42,192 bases of DNA from Nocardiaceae bacterium (GTDB taxonomy: Bacteria > Actinomycetota > Actinomycetes > Mycobacteriales > Mycobacteriaceae), in the NCBI GenBank assembly GCA_021372355.1, contig JAJFUQ010000133.1:1-42192 (forward strand), in the 5' to 3' direction. The position numbers were made by a program, and so were the translations under genes. How positions within the stretch are numbered: the stretch's first letter is position 1; every line of letters starts with the position of its first letter. The notes below the pieces were generated by a model that was not told the DNA's origin, ran no database searches, and saw only the letters and a program-made list of their open reading frames with translations. Positions 7,949 to 17,063 of the stretch are shown here, piece by piece.

Positions 7949-7983
7949 TCTGTGACCACCCGCCACAGTCGAGGGGATCGACC

Positions 7984-8787
7984 ATGCGCGTTCACCGTTT
8001 CGCCATTCGTGCCACGCTTGCCGCGCTCAGCTGCGCCGCCACCGGCCTGATGATCGCGGCACCCGCGGTTGCGGCACCGCTGTGGCCAGGCGGCCCGGAG
8101 GCACCCTTCAGCCCACCCGGCGGGCAGGCCATCTTCACCAACCCGACTTCGGCTTCGATCTCGCCCGGGAACGGACAGGTCGTGGGCGGCAAGCGCGCGA
8201 TCGATGTCCATTTCGGCCTGCCGGTCGTCGATCAGGACTCCGCGGCCGCCTCGATCAACGTCTCCTCCAGCGCCGGAACGACGGGACACGTCGAGTGGAC
8301 CGACAGCCAGAACGCGCAATGGGTCCCGGATGACCACTGGGCGCGCGGCGAGACCGTCACGGTCAACGTCAAGGGCACGACGTCGAAGTTCAAGGTCAGC
8401 GACCAGATCCAGGCTGTCGGCGACATCGACAACTACACGTTCACGGTCTCGATCGGCGGTGACGTCGTTCGCTCGATGCCGGCATCGTTCGGCAAGCCGG
8501 GCCACGAGACCCCACGCGGCACCTTCAAGGTGCTCGAGAAGCAGAGCTCGGTGGTGATGGACTCCTCGACGTACGGGGTTCCGGTCGATTCCCCGGAGGG
8601 CTACAAGCTCACGGTCGACTATGCCGTCCGGCTGACGTGGGGTGGCATCTACGTGCACTCGGCGCCGTGGTCGGTCGGCAGCCAGGGCAACTCGAACGTC
8701 AGCCACGGCTGCGTGAACCTGTCGCCCGACAACGCCGCCTGGTTCTTCGACGTCGTGCGGGTCGGCGACTCCGTCACCCTGCAGTGA
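7984..8787 (+). CDS. Secreted L,D-transpeptidase (YkuD family) with Ig-like domain
   Basis: This 267-aa exported cell-wall enzyme would make 3->3 peptidoglycan cross-links or attach proteins to the wall. The start is ATG 7984, with GAGGGG 7 nt upstream; the longer frame from 7939 adds residues before the signal peptide and is rejected. A Sec signal spans residues 1-30 (cleavage near AVA/AP). An Ig-like region like those of mycobacterial Ldt enzymes covers about 45-135. The YkuD catalytic domain covers about 150-267, with His225 (IYVHSAPWS) and the active-site block SHGCVNLS, Cys243. It lacks a convincing lipobox, so secretion as a soluble or wall-bound protein is likely. The stop overlaps the next gene's GTG by 4 bases (GTGA). 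Confidence 0.93.
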   Translation: MRVHRFAIRATLAALSCAATGLMIAAPAVAAPLWPGGPEAPFSPPGGQAIFTNPTSASISPGNGQVVGGKRAIDVHFGLPVVDQDSAAASINVSSSAGTTGHVEWTDSQNAQWVPDDHWARGETVTVNVKGTTSKFKVSDQIQAVGDIDNYTFTVSIGGDVVRSMPASFGKPGHETPRGTFKVLEKQSSVVMDSSTYGVPVDSPEGYKLTVDYAVRLTWGGIYVHSAPWSVGSQGNSNVSHGCVNLSPDNAAWFFDVVRVGDSVTLQ

Positions 8788-9539
8788 CGGAAAAGGTCAC
8801 TTTCGCTAGCTCGACCGGACCTGACCTCGCTGGACTCATCGACGAACCGCTGGGTTACGTCCGCGGTTGGGGTGTGTTCGCGCACGGTTTCACGCTCGGC
8901 AAGGACTCCCCCGCCGCGGCTCGGATCTGCAAGCAGCTGTCCAAAGAAGGCATCGGAATGCTCCGCTTCGACGCCTTGGGTCTCAAGGACTCCGAAGGCG
9001 CGTGGGGCGATGGATCGTTCACCGTCAAGGTCGATGACATCGCCCGTGCCTGCGAGTTCATGACGGAACGGGGCACGCCGGTCGATCTGATGGTGGGCCA
9101 TTCCTGGGGCGGCGCTGCCGCGATCGCCGCGGCCGGCAAGGTCTCCGGTCTCAAGGCGCTCGTCACGATCGGCGCCCCGGCCGACCCCAGCCACGTCGAG
9201 CGCCAGTACGACGCAGTCGTCGAGCGAGCGCTCGAGAAGGGCTACGCGCAGTGGCTCGTCGGTGGTCGTGCGCTGACGATCAAGAAGGCCTTCATTGAGG
9301 ATGTACGGCGCGCAGCGATCACCGAACAGCTTGCCACTCTTCGGCTTCCGTTCCTGGTCATGCACAGTCCCACCGACGACACCGTGAATATCGAGAACGC
9401 CGCCGACCTGTTCAACGCGACCCGGCACCCGCGGAACTTCATATCGCTCGAAGGATCGGATCACTTGCTCACCCGCCCTGGTCAGGCGGCACGCGCCGCG
9501 CACATCATCAGCGCGTGGGCCGACCAGTATCTAAGTTGA
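8784..9539 (+). CDS. Alpha/beta hydrolase
   Basis: This is a 251-aa cytoplasmic hydrolase. The start is GTG 8784, overlapping the L,D-transpeptidase stop, and gives MTEKVTFASSTGPDLAGLID, the usual opening of a family that includes the hydrolase half of alpha/beta hydrolase-OsmC fusions. The nucleophile elbow is GHSWGG (Ser about 107), with the acid in SPTDDTV and the His in GSDHLL near residue 229. The block FDALGLKDSEG corresponds to FDFTGLGxSEG of that subfamily. No OsmC domain is attached. The substrate is unknown; translational coupling to a wall enzyme may be incidental. Confidence 0.88.
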   Translation: MTEKVTFASSTGPDLAGLIDEPLGYVRGWGVFAHGFTLGKDSPAAARICKQLSKEGIGMLRFDALGLKDSEGAWGDGSFTVKVDDIARACEFMTERGTPVDLMVGHSWGGAAAIAAAGKVSGLKALVTIGAPADPSHVERQYDAVVERALEKGYAQWLVGGRALTIKKAFIEDVRRAAITEQLATLRLPFLVMHSPTDDTVNIENAADLFNATRHPRNFISLEGSDHLLTRPGQAARAAHIISAWADQYLS

Positions 9540-9543
9540 AGTG

Positions 9544-10110
9544 GTGACGGTTTACGTAGCCCTGTTCCGCGGCATCAATGTCGGTGGTCGCAACAAGCTT
9601 CCGATGGCCGAACTGCGCGACGTTCTCACCGAGCTGGGGCTGACGTCCGTCGGCACGTACATTGCGAGCGGCAACGCGATTTTCGAGTCTGAAGACGAAC
9701 CTGCGGACATCGCCGAGCGAATCGAAACGATCCTGCCCGCGAAGTTCGCGCTCGACAGTTCCCTCATTCGCGTGCTGGTGCTCACCGCCGATCAGGTGCG
9801 CGCGGTCGTCGATCAGGCACCGAAGGGCTTCGGAAAGGACCGCGAGAAGTACCGCTTCGACGTCGTCTACCTGCTCGACGTCAGCCCTGACGAGGCGCTC
9901 GACAAGACACCGACCAACCCCGACGTCGACAAGGCGTGGGCCGGACCCGGCGCGCTCTACTACCGTCGCCTCACCGCGCTCGCAACGAAGAGCCGGATGG
10001 GCCGCGTCGTCGGAACGCCGATCTACGCGAACATGACGATTCGGAACTGGAACACCGCGACGAAGCTGGTCGAATTGGTAGATGCAGCGGCCAAGAAGGT
10101 CACCGGCTAG
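9544..10110 (+). CDS. DUF1697 family protein
   Basis: This 188-aa protein of the DUF1697 family (function unknown; small alpha/beta proteins common in actinobacteria) has the family signature at the very N-terminus: YVALFRGINVGGRNKLPMAEL, then YIASGNAIFES. GTG 9544 is preferred over GTG 9541 because TAAGTT (9532-9537) ends exactly 6 nt before it, the spacing of leaderless promoters in this window, and no Shine-Dalgarno is visible. The promoter would lie inside the end of the hydrolase gene. The gene ends in TAG at 10108-10110, overlapping the stop of a convergent small gene. Confidence 0.88.
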   Translation: MTVYVALFRGINVGGRNKLPMAELRDVLTELGLTSVGTYIASGNAIFESEDEPADIAERIETILPAKFALDSSLIRVLVLTADQVRAVVDQAPKGFGKDREKYRFDVVYLLDVSPDEALDKTPTNPDVDKAWAGPGALYYRRLTALATKSRMGRVVGTPIYANMTIRNWNTATKLVELVDAAAKKVTG

Positions 10111-10361
10111 CGACGGCGCGAACATCCTGCGACGCGCTGGAAAACACTCAGTCTCCGGGCGCGCGCTGGTTCCACCCAGTCGAGGCGCCCCGCAGGCACG
10201 TATTCGTCGTCGGTTCGGTAGTACAGAACACCCGATGGGTACACCCGCTCCGGGCCAGCGGCCGTGATGATTCGCCCGGCATAACCCGCACGGTAAATGC
10301 CTTTCGGCGCCGTTCTCGGATCGACGGACACCGCAGGCAGGCGATTGGCACTTCGTGCCAT
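10107..10361 (-). CDS. Small basic protein of unknown function (84 aa)
   Basis: I do not recognise this 84-aa protein. Support for it being real: the ATG at 10361 is preceded on the minus strand by AGGAGGA, about 5 nt away, one of the best ribosome-binding sites in the window; codons are mostly G/C-ending; and it fills the space between two plus-strand genes exactly, its stop overlapping that of the DUF1697 gene. The protein is rich in Arg, Pro and Tyr (RIITAAGPERVYPSGVLYYR in the middle) with an Arg-rich C-terminus that includes one Cys. There is no signal peptide or membrane segment. It could be nucleic-acid binding, but nothing specific shows this. Confidence 0.62.
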   Translation of the reverse strand: MARSANRLPAVSVDPRTAPKGIYRAGYAGRIITAAGPERVYPSGVLYYRTDDEYVPAGRLDWVEPARARRLSVFQRVAGCSRRR

Positions 10362-10545
10362 CGGATTCCTCCTCGTCATCCGGAGCGTCCTCATCGACTG
10401 CTCCGGTCGTTCAATTCACGATGCCAGCGCGGGAAACGAGCCGAAAAGAGACTTAAGTCCATTTGTGGCCGGGTACGACGAACGTCACACAAAACGGCGG
10501 TACTGCATCGCGATGGCTATTTTTGGGGGAACGAATGGAGGTCCG
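10362..10545. other. Divergent intergenic region between the 84-aa gene and the Spo0M-like gene
   Basis: This 184-base region is the longest in the window without a coding call. It must hold the promoters of both flanking genes. The only regular element I see is a perfect 10-bp palindrome GACTTAAGTC at 10450-10459, a possible operator. I see no clear -35/-10 pair. Confidence 0.4.
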
Positions 10546-11325
10546 ATGGGTTTCAAACGACTGCTGGCGGGCGTGGGCGCAGGTGGAGCGTCCGTGGAAA
10601 CGGTGTTGCGCAGCGCACATGTCGCGCCGGGAGGAACGATCGCCGGCGACATCCACGTGATCGGTGGAACCGTTGACCAGGTCATCGAGCGCGTCGCGGT
10701 GTCGCTTGCGACGCGCGTCGAGATCGAGTCGGGCGACAACGAGTACCTGTCGAACGTGGAGTTCAGTCGCCAGGTGGTGTGGGGTTCGTTCCAGGTTCAG
10801 CCTGGCCAGCGCTTCGCCATCCCGTTCGAACTCGTGCTTCCCTGGGAAACTCCGATCACGGTGCTCGGTGGCCGGGCCGTCGGCTCGAGCGTCGGAGTAC
10901 GCACCGAACTCGAGATCGCACGGTCGATCGACAAGGGCGATCTCGACCCGATCGCCGTCCACCCGTTGCCGGCTCAGAGCCTGATCCTGGATGCGCTGGT
11001 GCGCCTCGGGTTCGGATTCCGGCGCGCCGACGTCGAAAAAGGCCACATCCGCGGAGTTCACCAGGCGCTGCCGTTCTATCAGGAGATCGAGTTCGCACCG
11101 GGCCGGAACTACCCGGGTATCAACGAACTCGAAGTCACTTTCGTCGCGGGACCGACCTCGATGTACGTCGTCCTCGAAGCTGACAAGCGCGGCGGAATGT
11201 TCACCGAAGGACACGACAGCTTCCACGGCTTCACCGTCGATTACGCGTCCGCGTCGAACACCGACTGGGCGGGTGTCCTGCACAACTGGCTCAGCAGCAT
11301 CGGGCAGCGTCGCAGCTTCTTCTGA
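10546..11325 (+). CDS. Sporulation-control Spo0M-like (arrestin-fold) protein
   Basis: This 259-aa protein of the Spo0M (sporulation-control) family is widespread in bacteria, including non-sporulating actinobacteria. The start is ATG 10546, with GGAGG 5 nt upstream; an in-frame ATG at 10513 has no such site. Family features are FKRLLAGVGAGGASVETVL at the N-terminus, the GTIAGDIHVIGGTVDQ beta-arrestin-like strand region, and FAIPFELVLPWETPITVL. The C-terminal half includes HIRGVHQALPFYQEIEFAP. In Bacillus it influences sporulation and cytoskeletal behaviour; the role here is unknown and this organism need not sporulate. It stands 12 bases before an ion channel gene, so co-transcription is likely. 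Confidence 0.88.
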   Translation: MGFKRLLAGVGAGGASVETVLRSAHVAPGGTIAGDIHVIGGTVDQVIERVAVSLATRVEIESGDNEYLSNVEFSRQVVWGSFQVQPGQRFAIPFELVLPWETPITVLGGRAVGSSVGVRTELEIARSIDKGDLDPIAVHPLPAQSLILDALVRLGFGFRRADVEKGHIRGVHQALPFYQEIEFAPGRNYPGINELEVTFVAGPTSMYVVLEADKRGGMFTEGHDSFHGFTVDYASASNTDWAGVLHNWLSSIGQRRSFF

Positions 11326-11337
11326 CCCCTTGCGAGA

Positions 11338-12114
11338 ATGGCTGGCGTGACCAGCACCGAACCCAGAGCGGCCGCCGCCACCGAGCGGTGGCATCAGCGC
11401 ATGGACTGGCCGTTGACGGTCAGCTCGACGATGTTCCTCATCGCCTACGCCTGGTCGGTGCTGGCGCGGCCGGGGCCCTTCTGGCAGCTTGCCGCCGACC
11501 TCGTCATGTGGACGACGTGGGCGTACTTCTCGATCGACTACTTGATGCGACTCGTGACGGCGAAGAACCGCGTGCGCTGGTTCTTCGTCCACATCGTCGA
11601 CTTCCTCATCGTCGCGCTTCCGCTACTACGACCGCTGAAACTGCTCCGGATCGCCGCGATCGTCGTCGCGTTCCAGCGGACACTCGGCTCCGCACTTCGC
11701 GGACGCGTCGTGTGGTACGCCGCCGGCGGCACCGCGTTCCTCGTCTTCGTCTCGGCAGTCGCCGTTCTCGACGCGGAACGACATTCGCCCGACGCGCACA
11801 TCACGACCTTCGCGGACGCGCTGTGGTGGGCGACCGCAACGGTCACGACCGTCGGCTACGGCGACTTCTCACCCGTCACCGCGCAGGGTCGCCTCGTTGC
11901 GGTCGGCCTCATGGTGGCGGGCATCGCCCTCCTCGGTGTCGTCACGGCGACCGTTGCTTCGTGGCTGCTGGAGCACGTCACTGCGCGCGAGGAGCGCCTC
12001 GAAGCCGCCACCCAAGCCGAAGTCGGTGAGCTCACAGCGCAGATCGACGCCCTCCGACGTGAGATCGCCGAACTGCGCGCCAGCGACGATGATCGATCTA
12101 GGTCGGTTCCGTAA
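11338..12114 (+). CDS. Voltage-gated-type potassium channel
   Basis: This 258-aa membrane protein has the layout of six-segment channels. Hydrophobic segments lie at about 25-42, 50-70, 80-97, a charged S4-like helix at about 98-115 (RPLKLLRIAAIVVAFQR), then about 124-144, the pore loop with selectivity filter TVGYGD (171-176), and a last helix at about 185-205. The filter predicts K+ selectivity. The C-terminal 50 residues are heptad-like and charged (EELTAQIDALRREIAEL type), a probable tetramer-forming coiled coil. The ATG at 11338 is used; GTG 11347 is an alternative. It directly follows the Spo0M-like gene. Confidence 0.92.
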   Translation: MAGVTSTEPRAAAATERWHQRMDWPLTVSSTMFLIAYAWSVLARPGPFWQLAADLVMWTTWAYFSIDYLMRLVTAKNRVRWFFVHIVDFLIVALPLLRPLKLLRIAAIVVAFQRTLGSALRGRVVWYAAGGTAFLVFVSAVAVLDAERHSPDAHITTFADALWWATATVTTVGYGDFSPVTAQGRLVAVGLMVAGIALLGVVTATVASWLLEHVTAREERLEAATQAEVGELTAQIDALRREIAELRASDDDRSRSVP

Positions 12115-12135
12115 GTGAAAGAAGTTAGCTCGCGA

Positions 12136-12141
12136 TATTCT
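12136..12141 (+). promoter_or_regulatory. -10 box TATTCT of a probable leaderless promoter
   Basis: TATTCT (TANNNT) ends 6 nt before the ATG at 12148, where the nearby GTG 12115 has neither a ribosome-binding site nor a promoter at this spacing. It supports 12148 as the start of the FAD oxidoreductase. Confidence 0.4.
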
Positions 12142-12147
12142 GCGGCG

Positions 12148-13524
12148 ATGGGAGATGCAGTGCCCGGTAACAGTCGTGCGGTGGTGATCGGCGCCGGTAT
12201 CGGCGGCCTGCTCGCCGCGGGCGCCTTGAGTCCGCACTTCGACGAAGTCGTCGTCATCGAACGAGACAAACTCCCCGATGAGCCGGTGTCGCGGCGGTAC
12301 ATCCCGCAGAGCAAGCACCTGCACACGATCCTTGTGCGCGGCAAGTATTCGATGGAGAAGATCTACCCCGAGTGGGGCCAGATCATGTCGTCGCGCGGCG
12401 CCGTCTCCGGCGATATAGGACTCGACATTCGATCGGTGATCGACGGGAAGTACCTGCGCAAGCAGGTCGAGGTCGGCGTCCAGAACTTCTTCGCCAGTCG
12501 AGAACTGACCGAATGGGCGCTGCGGCAATGTGCGCGGAAGCTGCCCAACGTCACGATCCTGCAGGAAACGTCCGCACACGCACTCGTCACGAACGACACG
12601 AAGGACGCCGTCGTCGGCGTCACCGTCGATGAGCACGGCACTCATCGCACGATCGACGCCGACCTCGTCATCGACAGTTCGGGTCGCGGTGCACAGGGGC
12701 TCGCCTGGCTCGGTGCCATCGGCTACGAGCGCCCCGCGGAGAAGCGCATTCGCGTCAACCTGACGTATGGCACCCGCCACTACAAGCGGGCCCCATGGCA
12801 TTTCGATGGCGCGGTCATGCTGGGGTGCGGCGCGACGCGGGAGATCAACCGCGGTGGCGTGATGCACGCCCAGGAGGACGACACGTGGATCGTCACGCTG
12901 TCCGGCTATGGAAACGACGTTCCGGCGGTCGACGAAGAGGGATTCATCGCCTACGCGCGTTCGTTCGCGGCGCCGGACATGGCCGACGCCATCTCGTCGA
13001 TGGAGACCGTCGGAGAGGGCCACCAGTTCAAGGTTCCGCACGTCGTCTGGCGCGACTACAAGGGTGCGAAGCTGCCCGCGAACTACCTGCCGTTCGGAGA
13101 CGCGATCGCCGCGTTCAACCCGATCTACGCGCAGGGAATGACGGTCGCTGCCGAGGAAGCGGTGATTCTCGCCGACTGTCTCGAGCGCGGGAAAGACGAC
13201 CTGCAGCGTCGCTTCCTTGACGGAGCAGACAAGTTCGTCGGGAAGATCTGGAACTCGTCCGCGGCCCGCGATCTCGCCCTGACCGCTGATCCGGACGACA
13301 AGAAACGCGGGTCTGTGCAAGAGGCCGTCGTGCGTCGAATCTCCCTCGCGATGGCTACTGACGGCAAAGTCGTCAGCGCTTTCCAGAAGGTGGCGAACTA
13401 CATCGCCGAGCCACCGAGCCTCATGAAGCCGTCGTTGATCGCACGCGTCATCTGGGCGAATCGGCCTGGCGCACTGAAACAAGCAACGCGAGGCAACGCG
13501 CGACGCAACGGTGCCGATAGCTAA
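12148..13524 (+). CDS. FAD-dependent oxidoreductase (aromatic hydroxylase/geranylgeranyl reductase-like)
   Basis: This is a 458-aa flavoprotein of the PHBH/GR2 structural family. The dinucleotide motif VVIGAGIGGLLAAG lies at about residues 12-25, followed by EVVVIERDKLP. The second FAD motif is LPFGDAIAAFNPIYAQGM (about 313-330), with GD contacting the ribityl chain. The SKHLHTILVRG segment is found in a group annotated as FAD-binding monooxygenase or epoxidase-like. The reaction cannot be told from sequence. The longest frame starts at GTG 12115, abutting the channel stop; ATG 12148 is preferred because of the -10 box 6 nt upstream and the normal distance to the GxGxxG motif. It lies immediately upstream of nuoF but has no known complex I role. 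Confidence 0.86.
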   Translation: MGDAVPGNSRAVVIGAGIGGLLAAGALSPHFDEVVVIERDKLPDEPVSRRYIPQSKHLHTILVRGKYSMEKIYPEWGQIMSSRGAVSGDIGLDIRSVIDGKYLRKQVEVGVQNFFASRELTEWALRQCARKLPNVTILQETSAHALVTNDTKDAVVGVTVDEHGTHRTIDADLVIDSSGRGAQGLAWLGAIGYERPAEKRIRVNLTYGTRHYKRAPWHFDGAVMLGCGATREINRGGVMHAQEDDTWIVTLSGYGNDVPAVDEEGFIAYARSFAAPDMADAISSMETVGEGHQFKVPHVVWRDYKGAKLPANYLPFGDAIAAFNPIYAQGMTVAAEEAVILADCLERGKDDLQRRFLDGADKFVGKIWNSSAARDLALTADPDDKKRGSVQEAVVRRISLAMATDGKVVSAFQKVANYIAEPPSLMKPSLIARVIWANRPGALKQATRGNARRNGADS

Positions 13525-13535
13525 CTGACTTCCCC

Positions 13536-13563
13536 TGTGACACAGGACACATCGGCGTACAGT
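13536..13563 (+). promoter_or_regulatory. Probable leaderless promoter of the nuoF-N cluster
   Basis: TGTGAC (13536-13541) and TACAGT (13558-13563) are separated by 16 nt, and the nuoF ATG lies 7 nt after TACAGT. There is no Shine-Dalgarno before nuoF. This places a transcription start at or next to the start codon and marks nuoF as the first gene of its transcript. Confidence 0.5.
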
Positions 13564-13570
13564 TCTGATC

Positions 13571-14857
13571 ATGCCGCTGGCGCCTGTATTGACCAGCTAC
13601 TGGGACGTGCAAGAGTCCTGGTCGCTGGCCACTTACCTGCGCAATGACGGCTATCGCGGGCTGGAGAAAGCACTAGAACTCTCCCCCGCCGAGGTCATCT
13701 CGATCGTGAAGGATTCCGGGCTCCGCGGACGCGGCGGCGCTGGCTTCCCGACGGGGACCAAGTGGAGTTTCATTCCGCAGGAGCCGAGCGACAAGAAGAC
13801 AGGGACAACCCGCCCGCACTATCTCGTTGTCAACGCCGACGAGTCCGAGCCGGGCACCTGCAAGGACATCCCGCTCATGCTCGCGACTCCACACGTCCTG
13901 GTCGAGGGCACGATCATCGCGGCGTACGCGATCGGTGCGAAGGTCGCGTTCATCTACCTCCGTGGGGAGGTCGTGCCGGTACTCCGGCGCCTGCAACGGG
14001 CCGTCGCGGAAGCGTCGGAATACCTCGCCCGCGCCGGCATCGACCTCGTCGTCCATGCCGGCGCCGGCGCGTATATCTGCGGTGAAGAGACCGCACTCCT
14101 GGATTCGCTCGAAGGACGACGCGGCCAGCCCCGCCTCCGGCCACCGTTCCCCGCGGTGGCGGGCTTGTACGGCTGCCCGACCGTCGTGAACAACGTCGAA
14201 TCGGTCGCCTCGGTCCCCTCGATCCTGCGCAACGGCGCCGACTGGTTCCGCACGATGGGCACCGAGAAGTCGCCCGGTTTCACGATCTATTCACTGTCCG
14301 GGCACGTCACGCGCCCCGGCCAGTACGAGGCTGGGCTCGGCATCACGCTGCGGGAATTGCTCGAGTACGCCGGCGGTGTGCGCGACGGACACACGCTCAA
14401 GTTCTGGACGCCGGGCGGCTCGTCGACGCCGATCCTGACCGCCGAGCATCTCGACGTTCCGCTCGATTACGAGAACGTCGGCGCTGCGGGATCGATGCTC
14501 GGGACCAAGGCGCTGCAGATCTTCGACGACACGACATGTGTCGTGCGGGCCGTCAGCCGGTGGACCGACTTCTACGCCCATGAGTCGTGCGGCAAATGCA
14601 CGCCGTGCCGGGAGGGCACGTATTGGCTCAAGCAGATCCTGCACCGTATGGAGCGGGGCGGTGCGACGGAAGAAGACCTCGACAAACTGCTCGACATCGC
14701 GGACAACATCAACGGCAAGTCGTTCTGTGCGTTGGGCGACGGCGCAGCGAGCCCGATCTTCTCGTCGATCAAGTACTTCCGCGATGAATACATCACCCAC
14801 ATCACCCTGGGCCGATGCCCGTTCGATCCCGCGCGGAGCGTGGTGACGCGTGACTAG
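13571..14857 (+). CDS. nuoF: NADH-quinone oxidoreductase subunit F (NADH/FMN-binding)
   Basis: This 428-aa NADH-oxidising subunit of complex I is located in the peripheral arm. The FMN/NADH loop [13 protein letters not shown] lies at about residues 52-64, [14 protein letters not shown] follows, and [19 protein letters not shown] is the central nucleotide-binding block. The N3 4Fe-4S ligands are in [13 protein letters not shown] (Cys about 340-346), with the fourth Cys in [14 protein letters not shown]. The ATG 13571 follows a leaderless-type promoter. Normally nuoF follows nuoE inside nuoABCDEF; here the upstream neighbour is an unrelated flavoprotein, so nuoE and nuoA-D are elsewhere. It overlaps nuoG by 8 bases. 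Confidence 0.97.
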   Translation: MPLAPVLTSYWDVQESWSLATYLRNDGYRGLEKALELSPAEVISIVKDSGLRGRGGAGFPTGTKWSFIPQEPSDKKTGTTRPHYLVVNADESEPGTCKDIPLMLATPHVLVEGTIIAAYAIGAKVAFIYLRGEVVPVLRRLQRAVAEASEYLARAGIDLVVHAGAGAYICGEETALLDSLEGRRGQPRLRPPFPAVAGLYGCPTVVNNVESVASVPSILRNGADWFRTMGTEKSPGFTIYSLSGHVTRPGQYEAGLGITLRELLEYAGGVRDGHTLKFWTPGGSSTPILTAEHLDVPLDYENVGAAGSMLGTKALQIFDDTTCVVRAVSRWTDFYAHESCGKCTPCREGTYWLKQILHRMERGGATEEDLDKLLDIADNINGKSFCALGDGAASPIFSSIKYFRDEYITHITLGRCPFDPARSVVTRD

Positions 14858-17063
14858 TTCCGCTACTTCGAAAACTGAAACCGAGCTCGTCACTCTCACG
14901 ATTGACGGTCACGAGATCAGCGTGCCCAAGGGCACGTTGGTGATCCGGGCGGCCGAACTCATGGGCACCCAGATCCCGCGCTTCTGCGATCATCCGCTGC
15001 TCGACCCGGTGGGTGCCTGCCGGCAGTGCCTCGTCGAGATCGAGGGGCAGCGCAAACCCATGGCGTCGTGCACGATCCCGGTCACGCCGGGGATGGTCGT
15101 CCACACGCAGTTCAGCTCGGCCGCCGCGGAGAAGGCGCAGAAAGGCGTGATGGAGCTCCTGCTCATCAACCATCCGCTCGACTGCCCCGTGTGCGACAAA
15201 GGCGGCGAGTGCCCGCTGCAGAACCAGGCGATGTCGAACGGCCAGGCGGACACCCGCTTCACCGACACGAAGCGCACATTCCCGAAGCCGATCCCGATCT
15301 CGTCGCAGATCCTCCTCGACCGCGAACGTTGTGTGCTGTGCGCTCGGTGCACGCGATTCTCGAAGCAGATCGCCGGTGACCCGTTCATCGAGATGCTCGA
15401 CCGCGGCGCCCTACAGCAGGTCGGCATCTACAGCGAAGAACCGTTCAATTCCTATTTTTCCGGCAACACCGTCCAGATCTGTCCCGTCGGGGCGTTGACC
15501 GGCACCCAGTACCGCTTCCGCGCACGTCCGTTCGATCTCGTGTCGACGCCGACCGTGTGCGAGCACTGCGCGAGTGGATGTGCGCAGCGCACCGACCACC
15601 GGCGGGGCAAGCTCATGCGCCGGCTCGCCGGTGACGAGCCCGAGGTCAACGAGGAATGGAACTGCGACAAGGGGCGCTGGGCGTTCCAGTACGCCGACGT
15701 CGGGGACCGCATCGCCACGCCGCTCATCCAGGGCAAACCGGCATCGTGGGCGGAGGCTCTCCGGGTGGCGGCCCAGGGACTCAAGACCTCGAACCCGGCG
15801 GTCCTCACCGGCGGCCGCCTGACTCTCGAAGATGCCTACGCGTACTCGAAGTTCGCGCGAGTTGTGCTCGGCACCAACAACATCGACTTCCGCGCTCGCC
15901 CGTCATCGGACGAGGAAGCCGACTTCCTCGCCGCTGTGGTCGCCGGACGATTCGATATCACCTACTCAGACCTCGAGCATGCCGACAGCGTCTTCCTCGC
16001 CGACTTCGAACCGGAGGAAGAATCGCCGATCGTCTTCCTGCGCCTGCGAAAGGCCGTTCGCCAGCACGGGCTGAAGGTCGTCACGAACGCTCCGTTCCTG
16101 TCCGAAGGTGCACGCAAGCTCGGCGCCGTCCGCGGCACCGACGGCTCGATCGTGCTGGCCGGTGAGCGCCTCGCCCAGTCTCCAGGCGCGCTGTCGGCGC
16201 TCGCCGGCCGACGCGTCGCGTGGATACCTCGCCGCTCGGGCGAACGCGGAGCCCTCGAGGCCGGCTGCCTACCGAACCTGCTGCCCGGCGGACGTCCGCT
16301 CACCAACGCGTGGGCGCGGCGCCAGGTCGAGGATCTGTGGGGCGTCGACATTCCCGCACAGCCCGGCAGCATTGGCGTCGAAAACGCCACCTCAGTGCTG
16401 TGCGCCGGCGTGGAACTCGGCGATCTCGCGGACCCGAAGGGGACCTATCGCGCCCTCCAGGCGGCCCCGTTCGTCGTGAGCATCGAGATGCGACACAGCG
16501 CGGTCACCGAGATCGCGGATGTCGTTTTCCCGATCGTTCCGGTGGCCGAAAAGTCGGGCACCTTCCTCAACTGGGAAGGCCGGCGTCGCGAGTTCGGGAC
16601 CGTGCTGCACAGCACCGGCCTGACCGACCTGCGCGTTCTCAATGCCCTTGCTCCGGAACTCGGACTGACCTCGATCGACGCCGCGCGCGCGGAACTCGGA
16701 CAGCTCGGTCTGTGGGACGGCGACTTCGCCGAACCGCCGACGGTCCCGGTCCGCAACTCCGAAGGTCTGCGCCTGTCGACCTGGCGACTGTTGCTCGACA
16801 AGGGGCGACTCCAAGACGGCGAACCGAATCTCGCGGCGACCGCGAAGAAGGCCGTCGCGCGCCTGTCCCCCGCGACGGCAGCATCGATCGGTGCACGGCA
16901 CGGCGATCCGATTGCGATCAGCACCGACAGCGGTCGGATCACGCTGAAACTCGCCGTCACCGACATGGACGACAATGTTGTCTGGGTACCTGAGAACTCC
17001 GCGGGCTGCGCCGTCCGACTCCAGCTCGGCCCGATCGAGAACCTCCGGATCGAGGTGATCTGA
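14850..17063 (+). CDS. nuoG: NADH-quinone oxidoreductase subunit G (iron-sulfur)
   Basis: This is a 737-aa iron-sulfur subunit of the peripheral arm. A 2Fe-2S ferredoxin domain comes first ([17 protein letters not shown], then ASCTIPV). The NuoG-specific block [19 protein letters not shown] and the [10 protein letters not shown] cluster region follow. A further motif, CEHCASGC plus a Cys after 27 residues (about 237-272), matches the extra N7 cluster that only some bacterial NuoG proteins carry. The remainder is a molybdopterin-oxidoreductase-like domain without cofactor ligands expected. It starts at GTG 14850 inside the end of nuoF, and its TGA overlaps the next ATG by one base. Length is somewhat shorter than in mycobacteria, mostly in the C-terminal domain. 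Confidence 0.96.
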   Translation: MTSSATSKTETELVTLTIDGHEISVPKGTLVIRAAELMGTQIPRFCDHPLLDPVGACRQCLVEIEGQRKPMASCTIPVTPGMVVHTQFSSAAAEKAQKGVMELLLINHPLDCPVCDKGGECPLQNQAMSNGQADTRFTDTKRTFPKPIPISSQILLDRERCVLCARCTRFSKQIAGDPFIEMLDRGALQQVGIYSEEPFNSYFSGNTVQICPVGALTGTQYRFRARPFDLVSTPTVCEHCASGCAQRTDHRRGKLMRRLAGDEPEVNEEWNCDKGRWAFQYADVGDRIATPLIQGKPASWAEALRVAAQGLKTSNPAVLTGGRLTLEDAYAYSKFARVVLGTNNIDFRARPSSDEEADFLAAVVAGRFDITYSDLEHADSVFLADFEPEEESPIVFLRLRKAVRQHGLKVVTNAPFLSEGARKLGAVRGTDGSIVLAGERLAQSPGALSALAGRRVAWIPRRSGERGALEAGCLPNLLPGGRPLTNAWARRQVEDLWGVDIPAQPGSIGVENATSVLCAGVELGDLADPKGTYRALQAAPFVVSIEMRHSAVTEIADVVFPIVPVAEKSGTFLNWEGRRREFGTVLHSTGLTDLRVLNALAPELGLTSIDAARAELGQLGLWDGDFAEPPTVPVRNSEGLRLSTWRLLLDKGRLQDGEPNLAATAKKAVARLSPATAASIGARHGDPIAISTDSGRITLKLAVTDMDDNVVWVPENSAGCAVRLQLGPIENLRIEVI

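Noticed and set aside
10471..10490. GTCACA at 10484 before the Spo0M-like gene as part of the GTCAC regulon
   Set aside because: There is no second pentamer 9 bp away on either side.
13536..13560. GACACAG/GACACAT repeat before nuoF as an MtrA-like site
   Set aside because: The spacing is 7 bp, not 9, and the bases are explained by the -35 element region.
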